From assembly GCA_937949615.1 (NCBI GenBank), contig CALEDQ010000008.1, positions 558,001 through 622,000 of the forward strand: 64,000 bases of DNA, written 5' to 3'. Of this stretch, positions 26,222 through 35,362 are shown piece by piece. The notes beneath the pieces were generated by a model, which was not told the origin of the DNA, did not search any database, and saw nothing but the letters and a program-made list of their open reading frames with translations. A program made the position numbers and the translations under genes. Origin of the DNA: an uncultured bacterium (GTDB lineage: Bacteria; Muiribacteriota; Ozemobacteria; Ozemobacterales; Ozemobacteraceae). Positions within the stretch are counted from its first letter, which is position 1; each line of letters opens with the position of its first letter.

Positions 26222-26887
26222 ATGGCAGAGTTGATTCTTAACGCTGAAGTAAGAAACAAAACAGGTAAAGAGAACGCAAAGAAGCTCAGAGTCAAAGATT
26301 TGATTCCGACTGTTGTATACGGCAAGGATTTTGCCCCGGTACATTGCGCGATTCCGAGACTGCAGATTGAAAAGCTGCGCAAGATCAATCGCAATTCTCT
26401 TATCGACCTTCAGTTCTCGAACGGTAGCAAGCACACTGTTATCGTAAGAGACTCACAGAAGCACCCGATTAGCCACAGCTACGTTCATGTTGACCTGCAG
26501 GCCGTTTACATGGATAAACCGGTCAGAGTCGATGTTGATCTCGAATTTGTCGGCACTCCGATCGGCAAAAAGAGCGGCGGTATCTTCACCACCATGTGCA
26601 AACAGGTTAAGATCGAATGCCTGCCTGGCAAGATCCCTGAAGTGATCAAGCTCAACATCGACGATCTCGATGCCGGCATGTCACTGCACGTTTCAGACAT
26701 TAAAGCTGGCGATTTCAAGATCGTTACCAGCCCGAAAATCGCCCTCTGTCAGATCTCACAGATCAAAGACGAAACTGAAGGCACTGCTGCTGCCGCTCCT
26801 GGCGCTGCTCCGGCCGCTGGCGCTGCTGCTCCGGCTGCTGCCGCTGCTCCCGCTGCTGCTGCTCCCGCTGCCAAGAAGGCCAAGTAA
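26222..26887 (+). CDS. rplY: 50S ribosomal protein L25 (Ctc form)
   Basis: A 221-residue L25/Ctc protein that binds 5S rRNA. The N-terminal L25 domain (about residues 4-92) includes VRNKTGKENAKKLR, LIPTVVYG and HPISHSYVHVDLQ; the C-terminal TL5 beta domain follows (about 98-185, with VPTPIGKKSGG-like GTPIGKKSGG and PEVIKLNIDDLDAGMSLHV). The last 30 residues are an Ala-Pro low-complexity tail ending in Lys. This tail is common in Ctc proteins. AAAGGAG precedes the ATG. pth often follows rplY, but here carD does. Confidence 0.94.
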   Translation: MAELILNAEVRNKTGKENAKKLRVKDLIPTVVYGKDFAPVHCAIPRLQIEKLRKINRNSLIDLQFSNGSKHTVIVRDSQKHPISHSYVHVDLQAVYMDKPVRVDVDLEFVGTPIGKKSGGIFTTMCKQVKIECLPGKIPEVIKLNIDDLDAGMSLHVSDIKAGDFKIVTSPKIALCQISQIKDETEGTAAAAPGAAPAAGAAAPAAAAAPAAAAPAAKKAK

Positions 26888-26920
26888 TTTTGGTTAAAGA
26901 AAACTGGTTTTAAACAAGAC

Positions 26921-26964
26921 AGGCCACAATAGCCCCCGTAAGGGGGTTGTTATGGCCTTTTTAT
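26921..26964 (+). terminator. Terminator after rplY
   Basis: A 17-bp imperfect stem (26921-26937 with 26942-26958) around loop GTAA, followed by TTTTTAT. Confidence 0.87.
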
Positions 26965-27008
26965 ATCGACCTGATACCGGCAAACATTTTTTTCAGGAGT
27001 CAAAATAG

Positions 27009-27518
27009 ATGAGTAGTTTCGAAATAGGTTCTCCCATCGTCCACCCAATTCATGGTGCTGGAATTCTCAAACAGATCGACAAACGACAGGTGAGAGGGAG
27101 GCTTCTGAGCTACTACATCATCGACTTTCCATACAGTGACCTCGGTCAGGTAATGGTACCGATCGATATGGCTGACAAAGTCGGGTTGCGCGTGATAAAC
27201 AACCATTCAAGCATCGATGAAATTTTCACTTCTCTCAGTGAAACTTTCACCGAAGAAGAAGAAGAAGAAAGTAAAAGCTTTCATCAGCGCTATCGCGATT
27301 ATCTTGAAAAAATTCAGAGCGGCGACCTGATTCAGGTTGCCAGGGTTTATCGCCTTCTGTGCCGGCGCAGCATGATAAAACCTCTCGGAACCAAAGACAA
27401 AGCCCTGTTCGAAACTGCACGCCAGCTTCTGATCTCAGAAATCGTCTTTTCGAAAGACGTTGTCGATTCTGAAGCGAGCGCCATGCTTGACGAAGCGATG
27501 GAAGACATGATCTTCTGA
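27009..27518 (+). CDS. CarD-family transcription regulator
   Basis: A 169-residue CarD/CdnL-type protein. The N-terminal RNA-polymerase-binding Tudor-like domain reads FEIGSPIVHPIHGAGILKQI and later YYIIDFPYSDLGQVMVPIDM; the C-terminal domain is helical and binds promoter DNA (about residues 75-169, with LIQVARVYRLLCRR). CarD proteins stabilise open promoter complexes, mainly at rRNA and growth genes. AGGAGT lies about nine bases ahead of the ATG. It is separated from rplY by a terminator and ends in a strong terminator itself. Confidence 0.88.
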   Translation: MSSFEIGSPIVHPIHGAGILKQIDKRQVRGRLLSYYIIDFPYSDLGQVMVPIDMADKVGLRVINNHSSIDEIFTSLSETFTEEEEEESKSFHQRYRDYLEKIQSGDLIQVARVYRLLCRRSMIKPLGTKDKALFETARQLLISEIVFSKDVVDSEASAMLDEAMEDMIF

Positions 27519-27538
27519 CGCATTTTACGCTGTAACAG

Positions 27539-27573
27539 ACAGGCTGCCGCTACGCGGCAGCCTGTTTTATTTT
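27539..27573 (+). terminator. Terminator after the CarD gene
   Basis: Perfect 12-bp stem 27539-27550 with 27554-27565, loop TAC, followed by TTTATTTT. Confidence 0.92.
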
Positions 27574-27600
27574 GTCGGGAATCCGGCAATCTAGTATAAT
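27572..27600 (+). promoter_or_regulatory. Promoter of the zinc-ribbon/Sel1 gene
   Basis: TTGTCG at 27572-27577, 17-base spacer, perfect TATAAT at 27595-27600. The start codon used is 52 bases downstream. The -35 box touches the T-tail of the preceding terminator. Confidence 0.65.
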
Positions 27601-27652
27601 GAAATAAGTGAAGCCTGAAAAAACAGCAAAATCAGGATCAGGGAGAGGCAAA

Positions 27653-29338
27653 ATGAAAATTATCGACACGCCAAAAGAAGTCTGCCGGTGTCGCGGTCAA
27701 CTGATCTTTATCAAAGACGCTCCTTATCAGGCAAAAGCAAAGTTCGTTCCCCAGGACCAGATCTGGCAGTGCCGAATCTGCAGCCGTTATTATCTTAAAA
27801 CCTGGCGTTCGGCCAACATCGACTACTATACCGAAGAAGCTGATTATGACGCTTTCTTCGATGAAATAACCACCGACCACCATCTCTGCATTCTCTGCAA
27901 CGGAACCAGAGAAAAGGGCTTTCCGGTCTTCAGTGGTCAGCCGGTCTGCAAAAAATGTTATTTTTCGCTGGAGTGGGCCGACCGTTTTAAATCAGGTCTT
28001 GAAAAAACGCCAGCGCCAACAGACATCGAAATGACCGAATTTCTAGAAGGAGAATATGCTTTTGAGGAAAAACTGTCGATCAGATCGGCTGAAATATTAC
28101 GGCCTTTCGCCGAGCGCGGTTTTTCGCTTGCTGAAATACAGCTTGGCGAGCTTCTTGAAACAGGCCCTGAAGGCTTAAGAGACCGACAGGCAGCAGTTGA
28201 TCTTTACCAGAAAGCTGTCAACAAAGCGTTTCCGCACGCCTTTTATCTGCTTGGCAGAATTTTTCAAAACGACACAGCTTCAGCTGACAGTCTGAAAAAT
28301 GCCTATAAATATTTCAATCTCGGAGCATACTTCGGTGATGCAGACTGTCCTGTGGCCCGTGAAAGAGTAGCAGCGAAGCTGCCACTGGAAGAAATTGTCA
28401 AAGCCCAGCAGGAATCGGCCCAGACACTGCACAGTTACTGGCCGGCCAAAGACTGCCGGCAAAAAATTCTGGCAAACCTGAGAAATGTATCAGGACAGAT
28501 GGAAGGTGAACTGCGCTATGCCGAGATGCTTGAAGGCACAGGCTTTCAGCAATTTCTGCTCGACTACCATGAATCAGAAGCTATTTTAAGAAAGCTGGCG
28601 GAAGAAGATTTTTTGCCAGCACAGTATGAGCTCGCGAAGCGATTACGTGAGAGCAAAACAGTCTCTGCTGATTTCGAACTGGCAGACAACCTTCTTAAAA
28701 AGGCAGTTTCGCGCAATTACCTTCAGGCAATCGAATATGCCTGGAATGAAAGGGCTGCCGGCAAGCCAGTCAGCATAGAATTCGAATGGCTGTCAGAAAG
28801 GTTCATGAGCCTCATAGAATCCGGCAATACTGCTGCCATGTTCATCTGGGGTCTGATAAACCGCCAGGCCAGGGGAATTGCCGAGAACCCTGAAGAAGCC
28901 TGGAAATGGCTCAACATTGCCCAGTTTTCCGGCATAAGACTGCCGGCGCCCAATCCGCTCGAATACCTCGAAAAAAAAATGACAGCGGAAAAGTGCCATC
29001 AGCTTTTCAAAGAAGCCCTGAGATGGCTTGAAACTCATCGTTCAAGGCCCCTGAAATGGTCTCAGCTGCAAAGCATATTCCGGGAAAAACTGACTGACAA
29101 AAAACCAGAAAAATGGCTTGAGCTGGGAAAGCTTTTTAAAACCGGGGCTGAAGGCTTTCTTCGCGCCCCCATACTTGCCTTTGGCTGTTTTAAGCTCGCA
29201 GCCCTCAATGGCAGCTCAGAAGCGCTGAAAGAAAGCGAAATTGTCAAGCAGCTGGTTCCGTCATGGCTGCTTGAAAAATCACCCAAGATAGTAATGCTGA
29301 TGGAAAAAACCGGTCGCCTGCCGGCATCTGAAGACTAG
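27653..29338 (+). CDS. Zinc-ribbon and Sel1/TPR-repeat protein
   Basis: A 561-residue cytoplasmic protein. The first 110 residues hold two Cys-rich modules: CRC with CRIC, then CILC with CKKC, which look like two zinc ribbons. After that the chain is helical with Sel1-like repeats, for example AAVDLYQKAVNKAFPHAFYL, NAYKYFNLGAYFGDADCPVA and NPEEAWKWLNIAQFSG. Sel1 repeats act in protein assembly; the combination with ribbons is not one I know. Start at ATG 27653 with GGGAGAGG just ahead; the GTG at 27608 would sit on the predicted transcription start. Confidence 0.72.
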   Translation: MKIIDTPKEVCRCRGQLIFIKDAPYQAKAKFVPQDQIWQCRICSRYYLKTWRSANIDYYTEEADYDAFFDEITTDHHLCILCNGTREKGFPVFSGQPVCKKCYFSLEWADRFKSGLEKTPAPTDIEMTEFLEGEYAFEEKLSIRSAEILRPFAERGFSLAEIQLGELLETGPEGLRDRQAAVDLYQKAVNKAFPHAFYLLGRIFQNDTASADSLKNAYKYFNLGAYFGDADCPVARERVAAKLPLEEIVKAQQESAQTLHSYWPAKDCRQKILANLRNVSGQMEGELRYAEMLEGTGFQQFLLDYHESEAILRKLAEEDFLPAQYELAKRLRESKTVSADFELADNLLKKAVSRNYLQAIEYAWNERAAGKPVSIEFEWLSERFMSLIESGNTAAMFIWGLINRQARGIAENPEEAWKWLNIAQFSGIRLPAPNPLEYLEKKMTAEKCHQLFKEALRWLETHRSRPLKWSQLQSIFREKLTDKKPEKWLELGKLFKTGAEGFLRAPILAFGCFKLAALNGSSEALKESEIVKQLVPSWLLEKSPKIVMLMEKTGRLPASED

Positions 29339-29462
29339 AAGTGCATTAAAAGCGCTTCAAATGGCTAGCCCGGGCCGTAATTAAAACCAATCGACATGGA
29401 GCGAAGATTTATTTCAGGAATTAACAGGAATCTGCCGAATCCTATTAAAGAGAAGGCAAACA

Positions 29463-30074
29463 ATGAAAAGAAGATTCCTGTTAACTGCAGTCGCGATTCT
29501 GGCACTGTTTCTGCCCGGCACCAAGGCGTTTCTCGCCAGTGGCAGAAACGGAACTATGATGCACGGCGCAATGGCACCCGTCGATGGCCGCAAAGGTGAG
29601 GTCAATTTTTATTCGCTGCTGAATAATTCAGGCCGCGAGTATCAGTCGTGGGTTCGCGATGGCCGCAGCTATTTCAATCGCCGCGAATACGAACAGGCAA
29701 TCTGGGCTTTCAGAAAAGCGATAGAGTTGCGCCCCGCCGCCGAAGAAGCAAGATTTCTGCTTGGCTGCGCTTACGAAAAACGCGGACTTGAGGGGCTTCC
29801 CGGTGACCAGACAGACTGGGATCAGCTGGCTGCCAGAGAATATATTGCTGCCGTCGAGCTTGCCGACCATCTGCCCGCACGCTTCAATCTGGCAATTCTG
29901 CATCGCCGGCATGGGCGTTTCGAAGAGGCACGGCGCCATCTTGAGCACATTCTTCTGCTCAAAGACTCAGGAGTGATCGGTCGCAAGGCTTCACAGGAAT
30001 TAAGTGCCCTGTTTCATCAGGATGTCAGACCTGGAGGCATTTCAAGCAAAGTGAGGGACCTGACCTCACGATGA
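29463..30074 (+). CDS. Exported TPR protein
   Basis: A 203-residue protein with a signal peptide (residues 1-22 or so, ending TKA). Two to three TPR units follow from about residue 62 (WVRDGRSYFNRREYEQAIWA, FRKAIELRPAAEEARFLLG, FNLAILHRRHGRFEEARRHL). Likely a periplasmic scaffold. AGAGAAGG precedes the ATG. Its stop overlaps the start of the next TPR gene (ATGA), so the two are co-translated. The gap 29339-29462 before it holds no clear promoter. Confidence 0.78.
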   Translation: MKRRFLLTAVAILALFLPGTKAFLASGRNGTMMHGAMAPVDGRKGEVNFYSLLNNSGREYQSWVRDGRSYFNRREYEQAIWAFRKAIELRPAAEEARFLLGCAYEKRGLEGLPGDQTDWDQLAAREYIAAVELADHLPARFNLAILHRRHGRFEEARRHLEHILLLKDSGVIGRKASQELSALFHQDVRPGGISSKVRDLTSR

Positions 30075-31843
30075 TCAATAAAAAATTTATCAAAAAGGGC
30101 TTTTTGACATTGTCTGTATGTCTTGCCGGGCTTTCAATAAGCAGCTTAAACACCTCGGCAAGCAACGATGGCGTTGAGGAAAGACTGTTCAGGAACATTG
30201 AAATTGCTGCACAGAAGGGGCAGCTGAGCAACGCCAAAGAAGACATTCAACGTGTTCTCAGGCTCAATCCAAAGCATGCCGGCGCGATCTTTTTTGCAGG
30301 CCAGTATTCTTTTGAAGCGGGCAATTTTGACAATGCTGCCAAATTTCTCAACCGGGTCGTGAACCACCCCACATATGGAGCAAAGGCAAGCCGGATGCTT
30401 GCTGAAATGCGTCTAAACAGCTTCAGAGGCAAGTTCAAAGAAACTCTTGAAGTTTATCTTACGGGTGAATCTTTTTTGCAGGCTTTTCAGCTGTGTGAAG
30501 AAGCACTTGAGGCGATGCCCGACAACAAAGAAATACTTTATAAGATCACCTATATTTCATGCATGCTGGGCCGCCAGGAGCAGGCTGAGCGCTTTCTCGA
30601 AAGGTATGGAAAGACCGCCGGAACCGGTGCAGCCTATGCAGAGCTGCAGGCCTTTGTCAGTGCCTGGTTCGGTGACGGTTATGACCCGGAAACGGTGCTC
30701 GATCAGCTGTTGACCATTACCAGCCGCGAGCTTCTGACCCCGCCGGTCAGAAAAAGAATCAAGGATCTCATCGTTAAGACGAGAGCGGCCGAGAAGTTCG
30801 AAGCTTTCATCAAAAGAGAGAAGCAGGTGCCCGGCGCCGATACGGGAGCTCTCGAACGCGAATTCATCAGCTTTCTCATCGAGAACAAGCAGTATGAAAA
30901 AGCCATGGAGCATGTTAACCGGCGCCCCATCGATTCAATCGACGACAATCTGCTTTATATAAAAATTCTCGCTTTGACCGGGCAGGAAAAAAAGGCGATG
31001 AGCAATGCCAGACACCTTATTTCGGCTGCTCCGACAGATCTGCGAACCTATCAGGCATGGCTTGAAGCCTGGATGGCCTATGTTGAAAAAACGCAGCAAC
31101 CACCGGATGGCGAAGATGATGGCGGCAAGAATTTTATTGAAATGGCAGACGAAATTCTCGCCCGCCTTAAACCAGACAAACTGGTGACATCGAACCCGGA
31201 GCTGCTGATCAATCTTCTGCGTCTGGCGGTCATGATCGACAACAGCGAACACATTAAACTGATCAAACCTGAGGCGCTGCGAATTCCTTACAATTTCGAG
31301 CTTTCGGCACTTTTAATCAAGACATGCGATGAACTGTTGATCTTCAACAAACCCGAACTGGCCGTCGAATTGCTCGAAAGCGCAAGAAATCAGCTGCCTG
31401 AAAACCACAATCTGCACATAAAACTGGCTGAAATCTACCTTTCGGCCGACCCGGCCGTTGGTGCCAAAATTCTTGAAGGGGTTCTGCTTGAAAAACCCGA
31501 CCTGATGCGGGCATTTCTGCTGTGGGCAGACTGCATGAACCTGTCAGGGCAGGCTGCAAAAGCCGAAGAGGAAATTCTCAAACGTCTCGCCGACAAGACA
31601 ATAAGCGAAGTGGCCCGACGACAACTCAATGCCAAACTCGAAGTGCTGCGCATGCAAAACTTCGTATCAGACTCAGGTTCACAGACAGTGGCCAGCGAAA
31701 CAGAGCCGGCAGATGCTGCGAATTCTGGTTCCGATTCAATAACTGCCCCGGAAGCAATTGATGACCCGACAGTTCCGAAGCGTGATCTGTCGCCTCTCGA
31801 ACCAACAGAGGAGGAACTTCAGCAGCCCGAAGACGAAGACTGA
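30071..31843 (+). CDS. Large exported TPR protein
   Basis: A 590-residue protein with a signal peptide (about residues 1-30). Many degenerate TPR units fill the chain, such as AKEDIQRVLRLNPKHAGAIF and FDNAAKFLNRVVNHPTYG near the start and AVELLESARNQLPENHNLH later. The last 60 residues are acidic and low-complexity (Glu, Pro, Asp, Ser). Expected in the periplasm or on the membrane as a protein-binding scaffold; the partner is probably the 203-residue TPR protein with which it overlaps by four bases. Function unknown. Confidence 0.76.
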   Translation: MINKKFIKKGFLTLSVCLAGLSISSLNTSASNDGVEERLFRNIEIAAQKGQLSNAKEDIQRVLRLNPKHAGAIFFAGQYSFEAGNFDNAAKFLNRVVNHPTYGAKASRMLAEMRLNSFRGKFKETLEVYLTGESFLQAFQLCEEALEAMPDNKEILYKITYISCMLGRQEQAERFLERYGKTAGTGAAYAELQAFVSAWFGDGYDPETVLDQLLTITSRELLTPPVRKRIKDLIVKTRAAEKFEAFIKREKQVPGADTGALEREFISFLIENKQYEKAMEHVNRRPIDSIDDNLLYIKILALTGQEKKAMSNARHLISAAPTDLRTYQAWLEAWMAYVEKTQQPPDGEDDGGKNFIEMADEILARLKPDKLVTSNPELLINLLRLAVMIDNSEHIKLIKPEALRIPYNFELSALLIKTCDELLIFNKPELAVELLESARNQLPENHNLHIKLAEIYLSADPAVGAKILEGVLLEKPDLMRAFLLWADCMNLSGQAAKAEEEILKRLADKTISEVARRQLNAKLEVLRMQNFVSDSGSQTVASETEPADAANSGSDSITAPEAIDDPTVPKRDLSPLEPTEEELQQPEDED

Positions 31844-31912
31844 ACAGCAAATCATCTTTCAAAATATTCCCTGCCCGCAAATTATGAGATTATAAGCTCA
31901 CAAGGAGACAAT

Positions 31913-32065
31913 ATGCTGATAGAAATCTTTACCAATGGCAAAGTGATGATCGACGGCGAGGACGCCGGCAAAAACTACCGGGCCGAAGACGCCCTGTTCG
32001 ACTACCTCACCAACCCGTCCGGCTTCACCGCCAGCAGAAGCAACAAAAAGAAAAAGTCTGCCTGA
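31913..32065 (+). CDS. Hypothetical 50-residue protein
   Basis: A short gene with a good ribosome site (AAGGAG six bases ahead of the ATG at 31913). The product begins MLIEIFTNGKVMIDG, is acidic in the middle (EDAGKNYRAEDALFDYLTN) and ends in a basic tail of Lys residues. No relatives recognised. Codon use is like that of neighbours and a strong terminator follows it, which supports a real gene. Confidence 0.6.
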   Translation: MLIEIFTNGKVMIDGEDAGKNYRAEDALFDYLTNPSGFTASRSNKKKKSA

Positions 32066-32086
32066 ACAAGCATTAAAAGTCTTCTA

Positions 32087-32128
32087 AAAAGCTCTGGCCG
32101 CCGGCGTGAACCGGCGGCCAGAGCTTTT
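32087..32128. terminator. Bidirectional terminator, perfect 18-bp stem
   Basis: Arms 32087-32104 and 32111-32128 are exact reverse complements around loop CGTGAA; the outer four pairs are A-T, giving a short U-tail on both strands. It lies between the convergent 31913 and 32145 genes. Confidence 0.9.
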
Positions 32129-32144
32129 ATACAGCCTGAAAAAA

Positions 32145-32966
32145 TCAGCGTTTTTCGAGTTTGTTAACTACGTATTTGTAGAGGAGCTCCCAGGTTTCGT
32201 TGCCCTTGATCAGATCCTGAACCCGGTTGAAATACTCAAGTGCCTCGTCATCGCGACCAAGCTTTTCGAGCAATTCACCTTTGGTGCAGAGAGCTGGCGG
32301 ATAATTGGGTTCGGCTTCAAGAACCTTTTCGATCTCGGCCATAGCTTCTTCATAGCGCCCCAGCTGCAGAAGAGCATCGCAATAATTATTGCGGGCCTTC
32401 GAATCATTCGGTCTGTTTTTCAGAGTTTCAGCCCATTCAATTGCCGCAACCTGGTAATCGCCACTGTCATAGCTTGAATTGGCAAGATTGTAATGATAAT
32501 CGGGATCGTCAGGCTCAAGGTCGAGAGCGGCCCTGAATTCATTAATCGCTTCTTCAAACTGGTTCGTCTGGTGGTATGAAAGCCCAAGATAGTTATGGGT
32601 ATCAGCCGCATCAGGGTTGATCCTCGCCGCTTCCTGAAGAGCTTTTATCGCTTCGCGCATGAAACCTTTCTGATAATGGTGATAACCAATATTGAAATAG
32701 GCATGATCGAAATCAGGCCTGATTTTTATGGCTTCATGCCAGTAATGAACGGCTTTTTCGTGCTGTTCCATTTTATAATAGGTATTGCCAAGGTTATAGA
32801 GAGCCTTGTAATACTCAGGATTAGCACGCAACGCAGCTTCATACTGCTCAATAGCCAGATCATACTGATCATTTCTGAAATACAGATTTCCGAGTTCTTT
32901 GAGCAGCTCGGGGTTATTCGGGTCGGCCTTCACCTTTTCCAGGAGTTGTTCAATTGTTTTGTCCAT
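32145..32966 (-). CDS. Cytoplasmic TPR protein
   Basis: A 273-residue protein made of about seven regular TPR units from residue 18 to 245, for example PELLKELGNLYFRNDQYDLA, ALYNLGNTYYKMEQHEKAVH, DYHYNLANSSYDSGDYQVAA. No signal peptide or enzyme domain. Probably a protein-interaction adaptor. It shares the shape of many TPR proteins, so no partner can be named. The ATG at 32966 has AGGAGT-like sequence weakly placed; the divergent sugar-transport operon starts about 150 bases away. Confidence 0.85.
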   Translation of the reverse strand: MDKTIEQLLEKVKADPNNPELLKELGNLYFRNDQYDLAIEQYEAALRANPEYYKALYNLGNTYYKMEQHEKAVHYWHEAIKIRPDFDHAYFNIGYHHYQKGFMREAIKALQEAARINPDAADTHNYLGLSYHQTNQFEEAINEFRAALDLEPDDPDYHYNLANSSYDSGDYQVAAIEWAETLKNRPNDSKARNNYCDALLQLGRYEEAMAEIEKVLEAEPNYPPALCTKGELLEKLGRDDEALEYFNRVQDLIKGNETWELLYKYVVNKLEKR

Positions 32967-33115
32967 GAATTATTCCAGACGTGTTTTATGATTTCCCGTG
33001 CGGGATAAAGCTTAGCTGAATTTTCTGCAGGCCGCTATGATTTTACTTGTGCAGAAATCGCTACAGCAGTTATTCTAAACCAAACAATTTTCTTGTGCAA
33101 GGTGTAAGTCCAATT

Positions 33116-35362
33116 ATGAGCTTTTTTAACGAGGTTCGCAAAATACAGAGGAAAGATAGAACAATCTGGCGCCGGCTGCTTCCGATAATGCTGTTAATCT
33201 TATTCAGCCAAGCTGCCTCAGCCGAAATGGTGCTGAAAATCTGGGATTTTCCGCGCTGGCTGGAACCAGGTGAAAAAACCGACCGTTTCACCTGGATGAC
33301 CCGAAAAATTGCTGAATTTGAGCAGCAGAACCCTGGCGTTCGCGTTGAGCTCACCAAACTGACCTGGCAACGCGGGCATGAAAAGCTTAAAATTGCTGCT
33401 ATCAGCGGCAATAATCCAGATGTAGCGCCCGGCACCGTTCCCCTTCTCTACATCAGAGAAAACCTGATCGAACCGATTGATGAATATCTGACGCCCGAAG
33501 ACCGCAACGATTATTTTCCCGGCGCTATCAATGCTTTCAACGTCAAGGGCAAAACCTACGGCTGGCCCTGGTATATGGGCGGGCAACTGCTCTATGTCAA
33601 CAACGAAATTTTTGCCTCAGCCGGTGTGGCACTGCCGGCCGAAGGTCGCTGGACCGCCGAAGAATTTGTCAGCGCGCTGCAGCAGATAAAAAAATATCAG
33701 AACGGTCAGCATGGGTATTACCCACTCGGGGTCTATTTTCAGAAAGACGAAACCGCCAATCTGCCGTTTTTGATGACTTTCGGCGGGCGACTGGTAAATG
33801 ATGAAGGAAAATTCTGCGCCGATTCAGAAGATTTTCTGCGCGGCCTCGGCTGGATCAACGAACTGAAAAAACAGCAACTTATACCGGCTGACAGCGGCGG
33901 GCGCACGGCCAACGACATCTGGACGGCTTTCGGCCGCGAACGTCGGGTGGCAGTTGGCGCATTCGGGCTCTGGGGCATTGACGCGCTGAAAAAGAAATTT
34001 CCGATGAATTTTTCGGTGGTGCATTTTCCGACCGGCACCAACAGCAAAAACGGCGCATTTCTCGGCACTTCCGGGCTTTATGTATTCAAACACCCTGACC
34101 GAGAAAGGGTGAAGATGGCCATGAAACTGGCAAAATTTCTGACCAGCGGCGACAACCAGAGAGATCTGCTGCACTACACCCAGTTTCCGACCCGCTCAAG
34201 TGCCGGCAACATTTATGCCGACGACCCTCACATGACCGCCGCCTGGAAAATTCTGCAGGAAGGTCAATCCACCTACGCCGACAGTCGCTGGCCACAGGTC
34301 GATGAAGAACTGCAGTCATCACTGCAGCAGGCGCTGCTCGAAAAACTGCCGGCAGACAAGGCCATGCAGGCGGTCGCCGAAAGGGCCAACCGCATTCTTT
34401 CGGTTGAAAGCGGCTCGATGAAAGACGACATCAATCAGAGCAGCCTGTTCGCAAAAGCCATCGCGGCAATCTCGATTCTGGCACTGATTTTCGCTCTTAT
34501 TTCACGACAGGCCCACCTGATCATGGTGATTCCGGCGGTCAGCATTACCGGCCTGTTTCTGTTCTATCCGCTGGCAGATGCTCTTCTGCTGGCTTTCCGT
34601 GATTACCGCATCGGCGAAGTCGGCGGCTATACGATCGAGAACTTTGTCAGGGCCATCAACGACCCCAAATTTGTCAAAGCCGGCTGGAACACCCTTATCT
34701 ACAGCCTGGTCGTTGTTCCTGCCAATGTTTTTACCGCACTGGTAGTTGCCAGCCTGATCTACGGCATGAAAGGCTGGTTGAAAAATTTCTTCAGAGCCGC
34801 CTACTATCTGCCAGGCGTCGCTTCAGTCGTCGTTCTCACGATGGTCTGGCGCTGGATCTTCAATACCGAAGTCGGTCTGTGCAACACAACGCTGCGCTGG
34901 CTTGGCATGGCCCCGATTGGCTGGCTCACCGACCCTGATATTGCTTTCTGGTCGGTCATCATTTCTGGCATTCTCAAATCACCGGGCGGATCGATGCTGA
35001 TTTATCTGGCTTCAATGGCCAACATTCCGCAGTCGTTGTATGAATCGGCAGACATCGAGGGCGCCGGGCCGCTGCGCAAATGGTGGCACATCACGGTTCC
35101 GCTCCTGAGCAGCACTACCACCTTTTTGATGATAACAGGTGCTATCGCGGCGCTGCAGGTTTTTGCCCAGGTTCTCATGCTGACCGACGGCGGCCCGGGC
35201 ATTTCGACACAGGTAGTCGTTTATCGCGTCTATACTTCGGCTTTCCGCGATTTTGACTTCGGGCTGTCATCGGCCATGGCGCTGATACTTTTCATTGCCA
35301 TCATGGTGATTACCGTCGCCCAGAAGTATCTGGCAAAACAGGATGTGGAGTATTTAGCATGA
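33116..35362 (+). CDS. ABC sugar importer: binding protein fused to permease (MalE-MalF type)
   Basis: A 748-residue fusion. Residues 1-36 are a long signal sequence. Residues about 37-440 are a family 1 extracellular solute-binding protein (VLKIWDFPRW, FEQQNPGVRVELTKLTWQRG, NNPDVAPGTVPLL, YGWPWYMGGQLLYVNNEIF). From about 455 a MalF-type permease follows, with membrane helices and the EAA loop YESADIEGAGPLRKWWHITV that contacts the ATPase. The binding domain is thus tethered at the outer face of the inner membrane. Start at ATG 33116 (AAGGTG about twelve bases ahead); a TTG at 33047 would add 23 residues. The operon context suggests MurNAc-type sugars as cargo. No ATPase gene is nearby. Confidence 0.85.
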   Translation: MSFFNEVRKIQRKDRTIWRRLLPIMLLILFSQAASAEMVLKIWDFPRWLEPGEKTDRFTWMTRKIAEFEQQNPGVRVELTKLTWQRGHEKLKIAAISGNNPDVAPGTVPLLYIRENLIEPIDEYLTPEDRNDYFPGAINAFNVKGKTYGWPWYMGGQLLYVNNEIFASAGVALPAEGRWTAEEFVSALQQIKKYQNGQHGYYPLGVYFQKDETANLPFLMTFGGRLVNDEGKFCADSEDFLRGLGWINELKKQQLIPADSGGRTANDIWTAFGRERRVAVGAFGLWGIDALKKKFPMNFSVVHFPTGTNSKNGAFLGTSGLYVFKHPDRERVKMAMKLAKFLTSGDNQRDLLHYTQFPTRSSAGNIYADDPHMTAAWKILQEGQSTYADSRWPQVDEELQSSLQQALLEKLPADKAMQAVAERANRILSVESGSMKDDINQSSLFAKAIAAISILALIFALISRQAHLIMVIPAVSITGLFLFYPLADALLLAFRDYRIGEVGGYTIENFVRAINDPKFVKAGWNTLIYSLVVVPANVFTALVVASLIYGMKGWLKNFFRAAYYLPGVASVVVLTMVWRWIFNTEVGLCNTTLRWLGMAPIGWLTDPDIAFWSVIISGILKSPGGSMLIYLASMANIPQSLYESADIEGAGPLRKWWHITVPLLSSTTTFLMITGAIAALQVFAQVLMLTDGGPGISTQVVVYRVYTSAFRDFDFGLSSAMALILFIAIMVITVAQKYLAKQDVEYLA

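Noticed and set aside
26790..26884. Ala/Pro-coding GCT/CCG repeats at the end of rplY as a tandem DNA repeat
   Set aside because: The codons vary and the tail is a common feature of L25/Ctc proteins; it is low-complexity protein rather than a repeat array.
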